DNA of 48,395 bases from Bacillota bacterium. GTDB taxonomy: Bacteria > Bacillota > Bacilli > Alicyclobacillales > SLC66. Made by a program: the position numbers and the translations under genes. Positions 1 to 10,187 of this stretch are shown one piece after another (within the stretch, counting starts at the first letter, position 1; each line of letters begins with the position of its first letter). Location: positions 1 to 48,395 of the forward strand of contig JAKACU010000002.1 of NCBI GenBank assembly GCA_021821185.1, read 5' to 3'. The notes beneath the pieces are model-generated. The model was not told where the DNA came from. It was given only the letters and a program-made list of their open reading frames with translations, and did not search any database.

Positions 1-3000
1 TCTGATGCATACAGATCAAGACCATAAAAGCGAAAACCCCGACGCGTCATTTCAAGAGCCACTTCAAGCACGGTCTGCAGAGCCTTTTCTTTGGTCGTTG
101 CCGTCATTTGTTTCGCTTCAATCTCATCAATTCGCCCCGCAATAGCATCGGCGCCGCGTGCCATAAGCGCCAGATCGAAATCCTCGGCACGCACAGTGAA
201 GTAAGCTGCGTAATAGGCAAGTGGATGATGCACTTTAAAGTAGGCGATACGCACCGCATTTAGAACATAAGCTGCGGCATGTGCTTTTGGAAACATGTAT
301 TTGATACGTCGGCACGATTCCATATACCAATCTTTCACATCGAATGATCGCATATATTGCTCGTCATCGTCACTTAAACCTTTACCTCTGCGAACCGATT
401 CCATGATCTTAAAGGCATGAGAAGGATCCAGACCGCGATAAATTAAGTACACCATAATATCATCGCGACAGCATATGACATCACTCAACGTTGCTGTACC
501 TTGCCGAATTAGTTCCTGCGCATTATTGAGCCATACATCCGTTCCATGTGACAATCCTGATATGCGCACAAGGTCGGCAAACGTGCTAGGCTTTGTTTCT
601 TCCAGCATTTGGCGAACAAACTTTGTACCAAATTCCGGAATTCCATACGTGCCTGTTTTTGACTTGATCTGTTGCGTAGTTACACCAAGCGACTCTGTTC
701 CACAAAAAAGGGCGTAGACATCTTTATCGTCCACAGGAACACTGCGCGTGTCGATACCCGTGATATCTTGCAACATTCGCAACATCGTCGGATCATCATG
801 ACCTAAAATGTCCAATTTCAGTAGATTATCATGAATTGAATGGAAATCAAAATGCGTTGTTCTTGTATCTGTGGTGCGATCATCAGCTGGATGCTGAATC
901 GGACAAAAATCATAAATTTCATGATCATTAGGAACAATGATAAGACCACCAGGATGTTGGCCAGTCGTTCTTTTGATACCTGTGCAACCTGCAACGAGAC
1001 GGGCAATTTCGGCATTTCTCAGTTGCTTTCCACGCTCTTCTGCCCACTTTTTCACGTAACCAAAAGCCGTTTTATCCGCAATTGTAGAGATTGTACCAGC
1101 TCGAAAGACAAAATCGGATCCAAATAATTCTTCCGTGTACTTATGAGCACGGGCCTGATATTCACCCGAAAAATTAAGATCAATATCAGGTACTTTGTCA
1201 CCTTTAAATCCAAGAAACGTTTCAAAGGGAATATCTTGTCCATCCTTTTTCAAAGACGTCTTACAATGTGGGCACGCTTTGTCAGGTAGATCAAATCCGG
1301 ATCCGATTGATCCGTCAAGGATAAAGTCAGAAAACTTACACGTAGGACACAAATAATGCGGCGGTAATGGATTGACTTCGGTGATATCCATTAAGGTAGC
1401 TACCAGCGACGATCCGACAGATCCACGAGACCCGACGATATATCCATCTTGCAAAGACTTCGTGACCAATTTGTGCGCAATCAGATAATTCACTGAAAAA
1501 CCATGTGTAATGATACTTGTAACCTCTTTTTCGAGGCGTTCTGAAACGACGGTTGGCAATGTTTCACCATAGAGTTCATGCACTTTTTGGTAAGAAAGAA
1601 AACGTACCTGTTCCTCGGCACCCTCCATATTGGGCGGATACACGCGATCAGGAACCGGACTGATCGATTCGATGCGCTCTGCAATCCGTTGTGGATTATC
1701 AACAACCACTTCGTGCGTCCTATCACCTAGATGCGCAAATGCTTGCAACATCTCTTGCGTCGTTTTAAACGTCAAAGCAGGCTGAACGGTACGTGCCGTT
1801 TCCTTTTTGATAGAACTTTGCAAAATAATCTCACGAAATACAGCATCTTTGGGTTGGAGAAAGTGAACATCGCCTGTGGCTACGACGGGTAGGCCTACTT
1901 CATCAGCTAGTTCCACAAGATAACGGTGATAATGCAGCACCTGATCGAGCGAACTAATCTCCTCACTATCCAGAAACGCCTGATAATGGTCAGATGGTTG
2001 GATCTCGACAAAATCATAAAAACGAAGCATAGAAACAAGATCCGATCGCGACTTACCTCGCAAGATGGCCTGAAATATTTCACCCAATTTGCATCCCGTA
2101 CCAATCAGCAATCCTTCCCGATGCTCTTGAATCAAATTCCTCAACATGCGAGGTTCGCGATAAAAATAATCCAAGTGCGAAAAAGAGACCAGCTTATACA
2201 TGTTTTTAAGTCCGGTCGGGGAAGTTACCAAAATTGTAGTATGATATGGCCTGCCCTTTGTAAAATCCGTGCTTGAAAAGCCGAACTTAACTAAGTGTTG
2301 GAGATGATCGATCGCTGTTCGCTCTCTTGCTGTTGCAAGCAGTTTATAGAACACTCTGCCAGTAGCTTCAGCATCAGCCAACGCTCGATGATGGTTAACT
2401 AAAGAAATATCCCATTTTTGTGTTAACGTCTTTAGCCGGTGATTGCGGTCCTGCGGAAAAAGTGTTCTCGCCAATGCCAAGGTATCGATCGTTGGGTGCT
2501 CAAACGCAGCCAAGCCAAGGTGCTTGGCTTGCACATCCAAAAAAGATAAATCAAATTCGGCATTGTGAGCAACCAAAATAGCCCCATCACAAAATTCTTG
2601 AAAACGCGGCAATACCTCTGCGACAAACGGTTCATCCCGCACCATGTCGTTCGTAATCCCCGTAATTTCTGTGATTTTTGCGGAAATCATTTGCTTGGGA
2701 TGAATAAGTTGAGCAAACGAATCAATGACTTCCCCGCCACGCATTTTCACGCCAGCTATCTCAATCAATTCATGTTCTGCCGCAGATAGCCCGGTCGTTT
2801 CCGTATCAAAGACGACATAGATTGTCTTGTCATCAAGCATTTGTTCTGTTGCTCGGTAAACGATTGTCTGCCCTGCATCAATCATATTCGCTTCAATACC
2901 ATAAAGGATTTTAACTCCGTATTTTTTACCAGCACTCGCCGCTTCCGGGTAGGATTGAACAACGCCATGATCGGTAATGGCTACCGCCTCATGACCAAAT

Positions 3001-4088
3001 TCAGCTGCCTGTCGCACAAGATCAGTTGCCGATACAACGCCATCTAGAGCGCTCATTTGTGTATGTGCATGAAGTTCAACCCTTTTCAGAGAAGCCGTAT
3101 CCAACCTTTTTTCAGGTTCATAGGACGTCATATCCGTAATCAATAATGCCAATTCCTTCATATACGTATCAAATTGAACACTACCTCGCACGATCACATA
3201 CACACCATCTTGTAATACGCTGACGTCTTGCTCCTTTTTACCCTGTCCGCGCAAAAAGACTTTGCACGTTATGGAATCCGTTTCATCCGTCACATGAAAT
3301 TGGATAAGTTGTCTGCCGCTATTCAAATCTCGCATCTCAAAGCCAAAAACCCTCCCAGCCACGGTGACCGAACGCATTTCATCTTGTATATGTTGAATGT
3401 CTGTAGGACTCTCTTCAATGACCGATCCGAATTGAAGTCGATTTTGATTAACCGAAGGAGACTCTTTTGCCTCACTTGTAACGATCTGTTGTTGAAGAGC
3501 CACGTATGTTTCCTGATCCATGGATGTGCGAAATTCCTGAACTAGATTGTCTTTTTGTGCGGTTTGCGCCACGTGAACTGTGATGACTTGTCCGGTCAAG
3601 GAAAGCCACAAGAAACTCAACTTACGATCTAGCGCTCTTTGCATAGCCAATTCGACAGGGGAACTGATCGACAAGGTAACTAAACTTAGATTCTCGAACC
3701 TAAAGGATGCCTGGTTGAGCAACGGTTTCAAAGCCTTGTCCCGCAAAGTAAGCAACCACAAACAGGCGCCAAAGGTCGTGACTTGTTGAACAGGATCAGA
3801 CACATCCCGCTGTGTTTTAATGACAACCTCAACAAAAGTGAACTGCTTGTCAAGCGCATGGAGCCCTATGACCTGTTCCCAGACAGAGCGACCATCTTGT
3901 GGGTTTACATGAATTGTAATAACTTGTTTTTTTGTGGATACCACAACATGACTTGTTTGTTTCACCAATTCTTGCATCCATACCGCTTCTTGCTCCAGTA
4001 AAAACGCAGGCGGCACCGCTTGAAAAGCCGTCGCCTCCTGCGTTGTGCCGCTCGCTATGGCATTTATCTCAAAACCGTCCGTTTGCAA
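1..4088 (-). CDS. polC: DNA polymerase III alpha subunit, PolC type (3' end cut by window edge)
   Basis: Replicative Gram-positive DNA polymerase with built-in 3'-5' exonuclease. The frame stays open from 4088 to the left edge, about 1362 codons; family members have about 1430, so roughly the last 70 residues lie outside. DTETTG of exonuclease motif I is at residues 428-433. A Cys-x2-Cys motif (CPHC) precedes the polymerase motif PDIDLNFSG at about 967-975, whose acidic residues bind catalytic metal. No ATG fits: an in-frame TAA lies just upstream, and the first usable start is TTG at 4088, preceded by AAAGGCGGGG at about 6 nt spacing. The N-terminal 200 residues are divergent, as usual in PolC. 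It follows rseP by 35 bp and is probably co-transcribed. Function is certain; the start is probable. Confidence 0.95.
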   Translation of the reverse strand, partial: MQTDGFEINAIASGTTQEATAFQAVPPAFLLEQEAVWMQELVKQTSHVVVSTKKQVITIHVNPQDGRSVWEQVIGLHALDKQFTFVEVVIKTQRDVSDPVQQVTTFGACLWLLTLRDKALKPLLNQASFRFENLSLVTLSISSPVELAMQRALDRKLSFLWLSLTGQVITVHVAQTAQKDNLVQEFRTSMDQETYVALQQQIVTSEAKESPSVNQNRLQFGSVIEESPTDIQHIQDEMRSVTVAGRVFGFEMRDLNSGRQLIQFHVTDETDSITCKVFLRGQGKKEQDVSVLQDGVYVIVRGSVQFDTYMKELALLITDMTSYEPEKRLDTASLKRVELHAHTQMSALDGVVSATDLVRQAAEFGHEAVAITDHGVVQSYPEAASAGKKYGVKILYGIEANMIDAGQTIVYRATEQMLDDKTIYVVFDTETTGLSAAEHELIEIAGVKMRGGEVIDSFAQLIHPKQMISAKITEITGITNDMVRDEPFVAEVLPRFQEFCDGAILVAHNAEFDLSFLDVQAKHLGLAAFEHPTIDTLALARTLFPQDRNHRLKTLTQKWDISLVNHHRALADAEATGRVFYKLLATARERTAIDHLQHLVKFGFSSTDFTKGRPYHTTILVTSPTGLKNMYKLVSFSHLDYFYREPRMLRNLIQEHREGLLIGTGCKLGEIFQAILRGKSRSDLVSMLRFYDFVEIQPSDHYQAFLDSEEISSLDQVLHYHRYLVELADEVGLPVVATGDVHFLQPKDAVFREIILQSSIKKETARTVQPALTFKTTQEMLQAFAHLGDRTHEVVVDNPQRIAERIESISPVPDRVYPPNMEGAEEQVRFLSYQKVHELYGETLPTVVSERLEKEVTSIITHGFSVNYLIAHKLVTKSLQDGYIVGSRGSVGSSLVATLMDITEVNPLPPHYLCPTCKFSDFILDGSIGSGFDLPDKACPHCKTSLKKDGQDIPFETFLGFKGDKVPDIDLNFSGEYQARAHKYTEELFGSDFVFRAGTISTIADKTAFGYVKKWAEERGKQLRNAEIARLVAGCTGIKRTTGQHPGGLIIVPNDHEIYDFCPIQHPADDRTTDTRTTHFDFHSIHDNLLKLDILGHDDPTMLRMLQDITGIDTRSVPVDDKDVYALFCGTESLGVTTQQIKSKTGTYGIPEFGTKFVRQMLEETKPSTFADLVRISGLSHGTDVWLNNAQELIRQGTATLSDVICCRDDIMVYLIYRGLDPSHAFKIMESVRRGKGLSDDDEQYMRSFDVKDWYMESCRRIKYMFPKAHAAAYVLNAVRIAYFKVHHPLAYYAAYFTVRAEDFDLALMARGADAIAGRIDEIEAKQMTATTKEKALQTVLEVALEMTRRGFRFYGLDLYAS

Positions 4089-4123
4089 AGGAATCCCCGC
4101 CTTTTACCAAAACACACTACATA

Positions 4124-5395
4124 TTAAAACATTTGCGCCACATCAAGGTAGGTTCGCACTACCATTAACGTAATGATAAGCACAAACCCGATAGCATGAA
4201 CCCAATATTCTTTGCGTGGGTCTATGGGACGACCACGTAAAAATTCGACAATCAGCAATAAAATTCGACTCCCATCCAAAGGTGGAATCGGCAAAAGATT
4301 AAGAATTGCCAGGTTTAAACTCAGAATCGCCGTCAAATTAAGAAGCTGTAAAATACCCAATTGTGCCTGTTGGCCAATGACTTGCACAATTTTCACTGGA
4401 CCTGCTGTATCTTTGACAAATGAATTGCCATGCGAAAACATGCCTGCAAAGGCATTCGTGATCATCTGCGAATATTGTCCAGTCTGGTATACGCTATTTG
4501 TTATGGCCCCCCATAAGCTGTGGTCAATCACAGGAGTTACACCAATAAATCCGGTGCCATCCGAACGTTTTTCCGGCGTGATCACTAACGATTTATCTAC
4601 ACTACCACGGTCCACAGTGATGTCAAGAGATTGCTTAGGATGGCTTTGAATCTCTGTAACAAAAGTCATCCAGTTTTGCACAGGTTGATGATTGACAGCG
4701 ACAAGAATGTCACCCGACTTAAGCCCGGCATGCGCAGCCGGAGAACCCGACTCTATGGACGCAAATTGCGGCGGTGAAGAAAACGATCCCATAACGCCGA
4801 GTATTACGGCAAATAAAACGACCGTAAGAACCACATTCATGAGTGGCCCAGCGAGAGCGATAGCCATCCGAACCCAAATCGGTTTTTGATTCATTTGTCG
4901 ATCAGGTGGAGCAATAGCTATCGTATCCTTACCTGTCGCAAGAAAAGACTGTTTCGAGAAGGCGTAGCTATGAATGCCTTCCTCAGTTTGCAGGGTCACT
5001 GTAAAAGATCGCATCGTATCGATCGCATGAAGGTACCCTACTACTGTGGCATCACGAACGTCCTCACGATCTCCGATCAAATCAACCTGCTGTGCTTGAT
5101 CGAGCCGTATGGCAATTGGTTCCCCCATCTTAAAGTACGTGTCTTGCGGCATCTCACCAGCTAGCATCACGTACCCACCCAAAGGAAATAAGCGAATAGA
5201 GTACTCTGTTTCACCGCGCTGAAACGAAAACAATTTCGGTCCAAAACCGATTGCAAAACGGTAAACGAGCACACCCGCTCGCTTGGCTACGATGAAATGC
5301 CCGAATTCATGGATCATAACCATAATCACAAACACCAAAATAACGGCGACGACCGAACGAATACCGCCAGCTAAAACCGCACCGATCACAAACAT
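4124..5395 (-). CDS. rseP: Site-2 intramembrane zinc metalloprotease RseP/RasP
   Basis: Membrane-embedded protease that cleaves anti-sigma factors and other single-pass proteins inside the bilayer. About 423 residues. The zinc-binding HEFGH is at residues 29-33 in the first membrane helix. A PDZ domain lies in the middle (SGSPAAHAGLKSGD region), and the second catalytic motif, LPIPPLDG with its metal-binding Asp, is near the C-terminus between hydrophobic helices. The frame extends 15 codons further upstream to 5440, but ATG 5395 is preferred: it follows GAGAGGGG closely and starts at the membrane helix. It overlaps the dxr stop by 10 bp, which implies translational coupling. In B. subtilis proS sits between this gene and polC; here it does not. 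Confidence 0.94.
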   Translation of the reverse strand: MFVIGAVLAGGIRSVVAVILVFVIMVMIHEFGHFIVAKRAGVLVYRFAIGFGPKLFSFQRGETEYSIRLFPLGGYVMLAGEMPQDTYFKMGEPIAIRLDQAQQVDLIGDREDVRDATVVGYLHAIDTMRSFTVTLQTEEGIHSYAFSKQSFLATGKDTIAIAPPDRQMNQKPIWVRMAIALAGPLMNVVLTVVLFAVILGVMGSFSSPPQFASIESGSPAAHAGLKSGDILVAVNHQPVQNWMTFVTEIQSHPKQSLDITVDRGSVDKSLVITPEKRSDGTGFIGVTPVIDHSLWGAITNSVYQTGQYSQMITNAFAGMFSHGNSFVKDTAGPVKIVQVIGQQAQLGILQLLNLTAILSLNLAILNLLPIPPLDGSRILLLIVEFLRGRPIDPRKEYWVHAIGFVLIITLMVVRTYLDVAQMF

Positions 5396-6552
5396 TGTCC
5401 CCTCTCCAACACGAACTCCATCGCTTGCCGGCGTGCCCACGCATCAGCAGAGAACACTTGCGAAATATCGTCAATAGGTTCACCCTTGTGCCGATCGATC
5501 ACCCGCGCTACAACCTCAACGATATCAAGAAAGGGTAATTCGTCACGAAGAAAAGCGCCGGCTGCAACTTCGTTCGCTGCATTCATCACAGTTGGGTATG
5601 TCCCACCTGCCCTACCGCAATCATATGCTAAAGCTAACGCTGGAAATCGTCCGCTATCGGGACTTTCAAAAGTCAACTGTGAGAGAGTAGACAAATCCAT
5701 ACGCCTAAATGGGGAAAATCGAGGTGTCCTGCCTTGAAATAATGCAAATGAAATCGGAATTCGCATATCTGCCGCCCCAAGTTGTGCAAGCACCGCACCA
5801 TCTTGGAATTCCACCATCGAATGAACAATACTTTGTGGGTGCACGATGACATCTATGGCGTCATACGGCATTGAAAACAGATAATGTGCCTCGATAACCT
5901 CGAGACCCTTATTCATCAACGTAGCTGAATCAACCGTGATCTTTGGACCCATCCTCCACGTCGGATGAGCCAATGCATCACCAACAGTTACGCGCTGAAG
6001 TGCCTCTCGCGAATATGTCCGAAAAGGTCCTCCTGAGGCAGTGACGATAAGTCGTAAGACTGCATCAGCCTGATAACCCAATAAACATTGCGCAATGGCC
6101 GAATGCTCGGAATCAACAGGTAACACAGAAACGCCAGCGGATTTAGCTGCAGTCATCACCAAATCGCCAGCTGCCACCAAGGTTTCCTTATTGGCTAAAG
6201 CCACATCACATCCCGCAGCAATAGCTCGTAGGGTCGGTCGAATACCAACAGAACCAACTAACGCATTCACGACAATCGCGCCGGGTTCTGCTGCAGCAAC
6301 ATCACTGTATGCATCGTCTCCCCAAAGCACCTCAAGTGTAGGGAAAGCACGGACAACCTTGTCCCTGTCTTCCACGGAATGAACGACAACGCACTTTGGA
6401 TCAAATTCGCGAATCATTTCCATTAATTCTGTGACGCGGCCATACGTCGTCAAGGCGCTGACCGCAAATACATCGCGATTCTCGCGAATCACATCGAGTG
6501 TTTGCGTACCAATGGAACCTGTGGCCCCAAGGACCGTTACCAATCGTGCCAC
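5386..6552 (-). CDS. dxr: 1-deoxy-D-xylulose 5-phosphate reductoisomerase
   Basis: Converts DXP to 2-C-methyl-D-erythritol 4-phosphate with NADPH, the committed step of the MEP isoprenoid pathway. The protein has 388 residues, normal for the family. The NADPH-binding GATGSIG is at the N-terminus, followed by the metal and substrate motif VDSEHSA and the PTWRMGPKITVDSATLMNKG segment. Starts at GTG 6552 with an AAGGATGG ribosome site. It lies between cdsA and rseP, as in other Bacillota, and overlaps rseP. Together with uppS it links isoprenoid supply to undecaprenyl lipid synthesis in the same operon. Confidence 0.96.
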   Translation of the reverse strand: MARLVTVLGATGSIGTQTLDVIRENRDVFAVSALTTYGRVTELMEMIREFDPKCVVVHSVEDRDKVVRAFPTLEVLWGDDAYSDVAAAEPGAIVVNALVGSVGIRPTLRAIAAGCDVALANKETLVAAGDLVMTAAKSAGVSVLPVDSEHSAIAQCLLGYQADAVLRLIVTASGGPFRTYSREALQRVTVGDALAHPTWRMGPKITVDSATLMNKGLEVIEAHYLFSMPYDAIDVIVHPQSIVHSMVEFQDGAVLAQLGAADMRIPISFALFQGRTPRFSPFRRMDLSTLSQLTFESPDSGRFPALALAYDCGRAGGTYPTVMNAANEVAAGAFLRDELPFLDIVEVVARVIDRHKGEPIDDISQVFSADAWARRQAMEFVLERGQCL

Positions 6553-6567
6553 GAAATATCCATCCTT

Positions 6568-7353
6568 TCAATAATGCACAAACAGCCATATGATCAAATG
6601 ATACGCGATCGGCGCGGCAAGGAGCAAGCTATCAAAACGATCAAGCAAGCCACCATGTCCAGGCAATATCCAACCAGAATCTTTAACAGCGTAATGACGC
6701 TTTAAAGCAGATTCAATGAGATCACCAAGTTGTCCTGCAATGGACACCACAAAGCCAAGTAAAGCATAACGCCAAGCGTGCGCAAACAGCGGCCCCACGA
6801 ATACCGCTGCACCGATAGGCGTCGCCACTGTCGCCAACAACAATCCGCCAACAGCCCCAGAAACGGTTTTTTTCGGGCTCACTTCAGGAAGAAGTTTTCG
6901 CCCCCCAAGAGCTCGTCCAACAAAAAAAGCGCCTATATCTGTTGACCAGATCGCAAGCAAAATGGTCAACACCAAGCCTAGCCCATGTGACAATTGCCGA
7001 ACGTCAAGCAATGTGCGAAAAGCATAACTTGAATATAGTGCGCCTGCAAACAGCACTCCAGCTGCGGTAAATGAAAATTCTTTACGGCGAAAAATCGTGA
7101 TAATTAACAACGCATAAAATAAAACGTACCAAAAACGTTCAAAGGACGGCCAAAGCACAATCAATGCTGCAAAGACAATGGCAACAATGCTTTCTGCAGT
7201 CAGCAAGCTAACTTTCATCATAGACCCGATTTCAAGTACGCTGACCGCTGCGATGACGGCAAATAGGGCGGCGAGATAGTACCCACCGAGCCAATTCATA
7301 GATAGTACCAATGCCGCTCCCAAAAGTCCCGTCACGACGCGTTGACGAAGCAC
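6568..7353 (-). CDS. cdsA: Phosphatidate cytidylyltransferase
   Basis: Integral membrane enzyme making CDP-diacylglycerol from CTP and phosphatidic acid, the entry point to bacterial phospholipids. It has 261 residues with about seven to eight hydrophobic segments. The family signature is at the C-terminus: a KD, then PGHGGLLDRFD at about residues 231-241, with the acidic residues that bind metal. Start GTG 7353 follows GAGGTGACAGC. It follows uppS by 9 bp in the conserved frr-uppS-cdsA-dxr order. Confidence 0.94.
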   Translation of the reverse strand: MLRQRVVTGLLGAALVLSMNWLGGYYLAALFAVIAAVSVLEIGSMMKVSLLTAESIVAIVFAALIVLWPSFERFWYVLFYALLIITIFRRKEFSFTAAGVLFAGALYSSYAFRTLLDVRQLSHGLGLVLTILLAIWSTDIGAFFVGRALGGRKLLPEVSPKKTVSGAVGGLLLATVATPIGAAVFVGPLFAHAWRYALLGFVVSIAGQLGDLIESALKRHYAVKDSGWILPGHGGLLDRFDSLLLAAPIAYHLIIWLFVHY

Positions 7354-7362
7354 GCTGTCACC

Positions 7363-8142
7363 TCATTTTAGTCCGCCAAAACGGCGCTCTCGCTTGCTAT
7401 AAGCTAAAACAGCCTCATAGAAGTGCGCCTTGGTGAAATCCGGCCACATGTCATCGATAAAATAAAGCTCAGCATAAGCAATTTGCCATAAAAGAAAGTT
7501 ACTTACCCGTTGATCACCTGAAGTACGGATCAATAAGTCAGGATCGGGAACACCATGTGAAGATAGACAATGACTAACAACTTCTTCTGAAATATCCTCA
7601 GGTTCTAACGTACCATCTTTGACTTGTTGTGCCAAGTGATGGACAACATCCACAAGTTCAGCACGACTGCCATAGTTCAAAGCAAACTGAACGACCATAC
7701 CGCCATTATCCTTCGTTCTTTCTATGGACTTTGCAATCGTCCTTTGCGTATAAGATGGTAATTTTCTCGTATTACCAATGAACAAAACACGGACATTACG
7801 TTCAACAAGTTCATCCATATCAGCCCGGAAAAATTCTTCAAGCAAATTCCATAGGTACTGAATTTCCGCCCTCGGCCGCTTCCAATTTTCGGTTGAAAAG
7901 GCGTATAACGTAATGGCTCCAATGCCAAGATCATCAGCGGCTCGAATCGTGTCACGCATAGCAATCATACCTGCATGATGCCCCGCCGCGCGAGGCAGAC
8001 CGCGAGCATGCGCCCAACGGCCGTTACCATCCATGATAACGGCCACGTGACGAGGTAAACGAGAGGGATCGATCTCCGTGGTGAATCCACCGGATTCGGG
8101 TTGTGCAGCACCCCGAAACAAGGACTTCCAATCTGGAACCAT
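7363..8142 (-). CDS. uppS: Undecaprenyl diphosphate synthase (cis-prenyltransferase)
   Basis: Makes C55 undecaprenyl diphosphate, the carrier lipid for peptidoglycan and teichoic acid precursors, by adding isopentenyl units in cis. The motif MDGNGRWA at residues 37-44 carries the catalytic Asp38, and the C-terminal RTSGDQRVSNFLLWQ block binds substrate. The reading frame can begin at GTG 8157, but ATG 8142 is better placed after GTGGAGGG with 7 nt spacing, giving 259 residues. The N-terminal 25 or so residues before the conserved core are longer than in many homologues. Follows frr closely. Confidence 0.95.
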   Translation of the reverse strand: MVPDWKSLFRGAAQPESGGFTTEIDPSRLPRHVAVIMDGNGRWAHARGLPRAAGHHAGMIAMRDTIRAADDLGIGAITLYAFSTENWKRPRAEIQYLWNLLEEFFRADMDELVERNVRVLFIGNTRKLPSYTQRTIAKSIERTKDNGGMVVQFALNYGSRAELVDVVHHLAQQVKDGTLEPEDISEEVVSHCLSSHGVPDPDLLIRTSGDQRVSNFLLWQIAYAELYFIDDMWPDFTKAHFYEAVLAYSKRERRFGGLK

Positions 8143-8161
8143 AAAGGCGCCCTCCACCCGT

Positions 8162-8716
8162 TTAAACTTCGAGCAGTTCCTTCTCCTTTACAGCAAGCAA
8201 CCGGTCAATCTCAGCCACCGCATGATCAGTGACCTCTTGAATTTTTTCCTGCAGTCGCCTACTCTCATCCTCTGACAAAAGCGACTGTTTTTCCGCCTTT
8301 TTCACTTCATCATTCACGTCCCTACGAACATTGCGAACCGCAACACGACTCTCTTCGGCAACTTTCCTGATATACTTTGTCAATTCTTGACGTCGCTCAG
8401 TAGTCAACTGCGGCACATTCAGACGAATCACAGAGCCATCCGTGTTCGGCGTTAAACCAAGATCACTTTTTTGAATGGCTCGTTCAATAGAAGACAATGT
8501 ACCTTTATCCCACGGTTGAATAATCAGTAACCGTGGCTCAGGCGCAGTGACACTCGCCATTTGCGTAACCGGCGTAGGTGTTCCATAGTAGTCCACAATG
8601 ACCTTGTCGAGCAACGCTGGATTGGCCCGCCCCGCTCGAACAGCGGCAAGTTCTTTTCGCAAAGACGTTAACGACTTATCCATTCTTTCTTCTGCTGCTT
8701 GGATGTGCTCACTCAC
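8162..8716 (-). CDS. frr: Ribosome recycling factor
   Basis: Splits post-termination ribosomes together with EF-G. The 184 residues match the family's usual 185. The N-terminal [21 protein letters not shown] and the later [12 protein letters not shown] segments are typical of the three-helix domain I. Starts with GTG 8716, overlapping the pyrH stop by 4 bases (GTGA), which implies translational coupling. Conserved pyrH-frr-uppS order. Confidence 0.96.
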   Translation of the reverse strand: MSEHIQAAEERMDKSLTSLRKELAAVRAGRANPALLDKVIVDYYGTPTPVTQMASVTAPEPRLLIIQPWDKGTLSSIERAIQKSDLGLTPNTDGSVIRLNVPQLTTERRQELTKYIRKVAEESRVAVRNVRRDVNDEVKKAEKQSLLSEDESRRLQEKIQEVTDHAVAEIDRLLAVKEKELLEV

Positions 8717-9441
8717 ACATCATCCCTCCTCACGATCGTACCGATAGCATCACCGCGTACGGCCCGTAAGATATTTTCACGTTCTGAAATGGAAAACACA
8801 AGAATCGGAATGTTATTATCCATGCAAAGCGAAGTTGCCGTCGCATCCATCACACCAAGATTACGTGATAAAACGTCCATAAAGTTGAGTGATTCATACT
8901 TTTTGGCAGCCGGATCTTTTTGCGGATCGGCCGTATATACACCATCCACACCATTTTTAGCCATCAATATAACTTCAGCTTCGATCTCAGCCGCACGTAA
9001 CGCCGCCGCCGTATCGGTTGAGAAAAACGGATTCCCCGTCCCGCCTGCAAAGATAACCACTCTGCCTTTTTCTAGATGGCGAATCGCACGACGACGAATA
9101 TAAGGTTCAGCTACTTGCCGCATTTCAATCGACGTCTGGACACGCGTCACGACATTCATACGCTCCAAAGCATCTTGCAAAGCCAATGCATTAAGCACGG
9201 TGGCAAGCATCCCCATATAATCAGCGTGAGCACGGTCCATGCCCTCACCGCTAGCAGCTACACCTCGCCATATATTACCTCCGCCAACAACAATCGCAAC
9301 CTGAACATCAAGCGCGACCACTTCGGCAATTTGCTTAGCGACAGATCGAATCATATCGGACGAAATGCCAAAGCCACCGTCGCCCGCCATCGCTTCCCCG
9401 CTCAGTTTTAGTACAACGCGGTGGTACTTGGTCGTTTCCAT
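8713..9441 (-). CDS. pyrH: UMP kinase
   Basis: Hexameric bacterial UMP kinase of the amino acid kinase fold, making UDP for pyrimidine nucleotides. It has 242 residues. The N-terminal KLSGEA phosphate-binding motif, GGGNIWRG, and the C-terminal half with [17 protein letters not shown] and DGVYTADP are all present. ATG 9441 follows TAGGGGGTCAGGG. It lies 18 bp after tsf, as in most bacteria. Confidence 0.96.
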   Translation of the reverse strand: METTKYHRVVLKLSGEAMAGDGGFGISSDMIRSVAKQIAEVVALDVQVAIVVGGGNIWRGVAASGEGMDRAHADYMGMLATVLNALALQDALERMNVVTRVQTSIEMRQVAEPYIRRRAIRHLEKGRVVIFAGGTGNPFFSTDTAAALRAAEIEAEVILMAKNGVDGVYTADPQKDPAAKKYESLNFMDVLSRNLGVMDATATSLCMDNNIPILVFSISERENILRAVRGDAIGTIVRRDDV

Positions 9442-9459
9442 CCCTGACCCCCTAGTCGA

Positions 9460-10110
9460 TCAACCTTTAACTTGAGCCATGACTTCTGCCACAAAATCAT
9501 CTTGCCGTTTTTCCAAACCTTCGCCCATTTCATAGCGTGAGAACCGACGAACCGAAATGTTTTCGCCAATTTTACTGATCTTTTGTGCGACCAAATTAGC
9601 TACGCTAATCGAAGGATCTTTCACAAACGGCTGATCCAAGAGGCACAATTCACGCAAGTATTTATCAACGCGACCGCCAACGATCTTATCAACAACTGCC
9701 GCTGGTTTACCCTCATTTAACGTTTGTTGACGGAAAATATCCGTCTCACGTTCGACAACCTCAGCAGGAATCTCTTCACGACGCAAATATTCTGGCTTCA
9801 TGGCTGCGATATGCATTGCGATATCTTTACACAAAGCTTTAAATTCGTCCGTCTTTGCCACGAAATCCGTTTCACAGTTCACTTCAACAAGAACTCCGAT
9901 ACGTCCACCCGCATGAATATAAGCTTCAACGACACCTTCAGCTGCAACGCGACCGGATTTCTTTGCCGCCGACGCTAAGCCTTGTTCACGCAGATGTTCA
10001 ATTGCCTTCTCCATGTCACCATTCGTTGCTTCGAGCGCTTTCTTACAATCAAGCATGCCCGCTCCTGTTTTTTCACGCAATTCCTTGACTGCCGCAGCAC
10101 TAATAGCCAT
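9460..10110 (-). CDS. tsf: Elongation factor Ts, short form
   Basis: Guanine nucleotide exchange factor for EF-Tu. The N-terminal UBA-like domain ([21 protein letters not shown]) is followed by TDFVAKT, the EF-Tu contact motif at about residues 80-86, and a coiled/C-terminal region ending in [12 protein letters not shown]. At 216 residues it is about 77 shorter than the B. subtilis protein. By recall, a single core subdomain seems to replace the usual two: the TDFVAKT segment runs directly into sequence resembling the second core ([14 protein letters not shown]). Such short forms are known in Thermus and others. No disruption is visible. The 115-bp spacer before it holds terminator-like hairpins. 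Confidence 0.95.
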   Translation of the reverse strand: MAISAAAVKELREKTGAGMLDCKKALEATNGDMEKAIEHLREQGLASAAKKSGRVAAEGVVEAYIHAGGRIGVLVEVNCETDFVAKTDEFKALCKDIAMHIAAMKPEYLRREEIPAEVVERETDIFRQQTLNEGKPAAVVDKIVGGRVDKYLRELCLLDQPFVKDPSISVANLVAQKISKIGENISVRRFSRYEMGEGLEKRQDDFVAEVMAQVKG

Positions 10111-10141
10111 ATCGAATAAACCGCCTTTTCACATTTTTTAT

Positions 10142-10184
10142 GTAAAAGAAAGGTGAAGGCACGGACCAACGCCCGGACTCCACC
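10142..10184 (-). terminator. Terminator-like hairpin (possible attenuator) in the rpsB-tsf spacer
   Basis: On the minus strand, GGTGGAG (10178-10184) pairs with CTTCACC (10152-10158), with one G-U. Inside, CGGGC pairs with GTCCG around a GTTG loop. The stem is followed at once by TTTCTTTT. This is the layout of a Rho-independent terminator, with an imperfect U-tract. Because tsf follows without another obvious promoter, partial termination that sets the rpsB:tsf ratio is more likely than full termination. Confidence 0.5.
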
Positions 10185-10187
10185 AAA

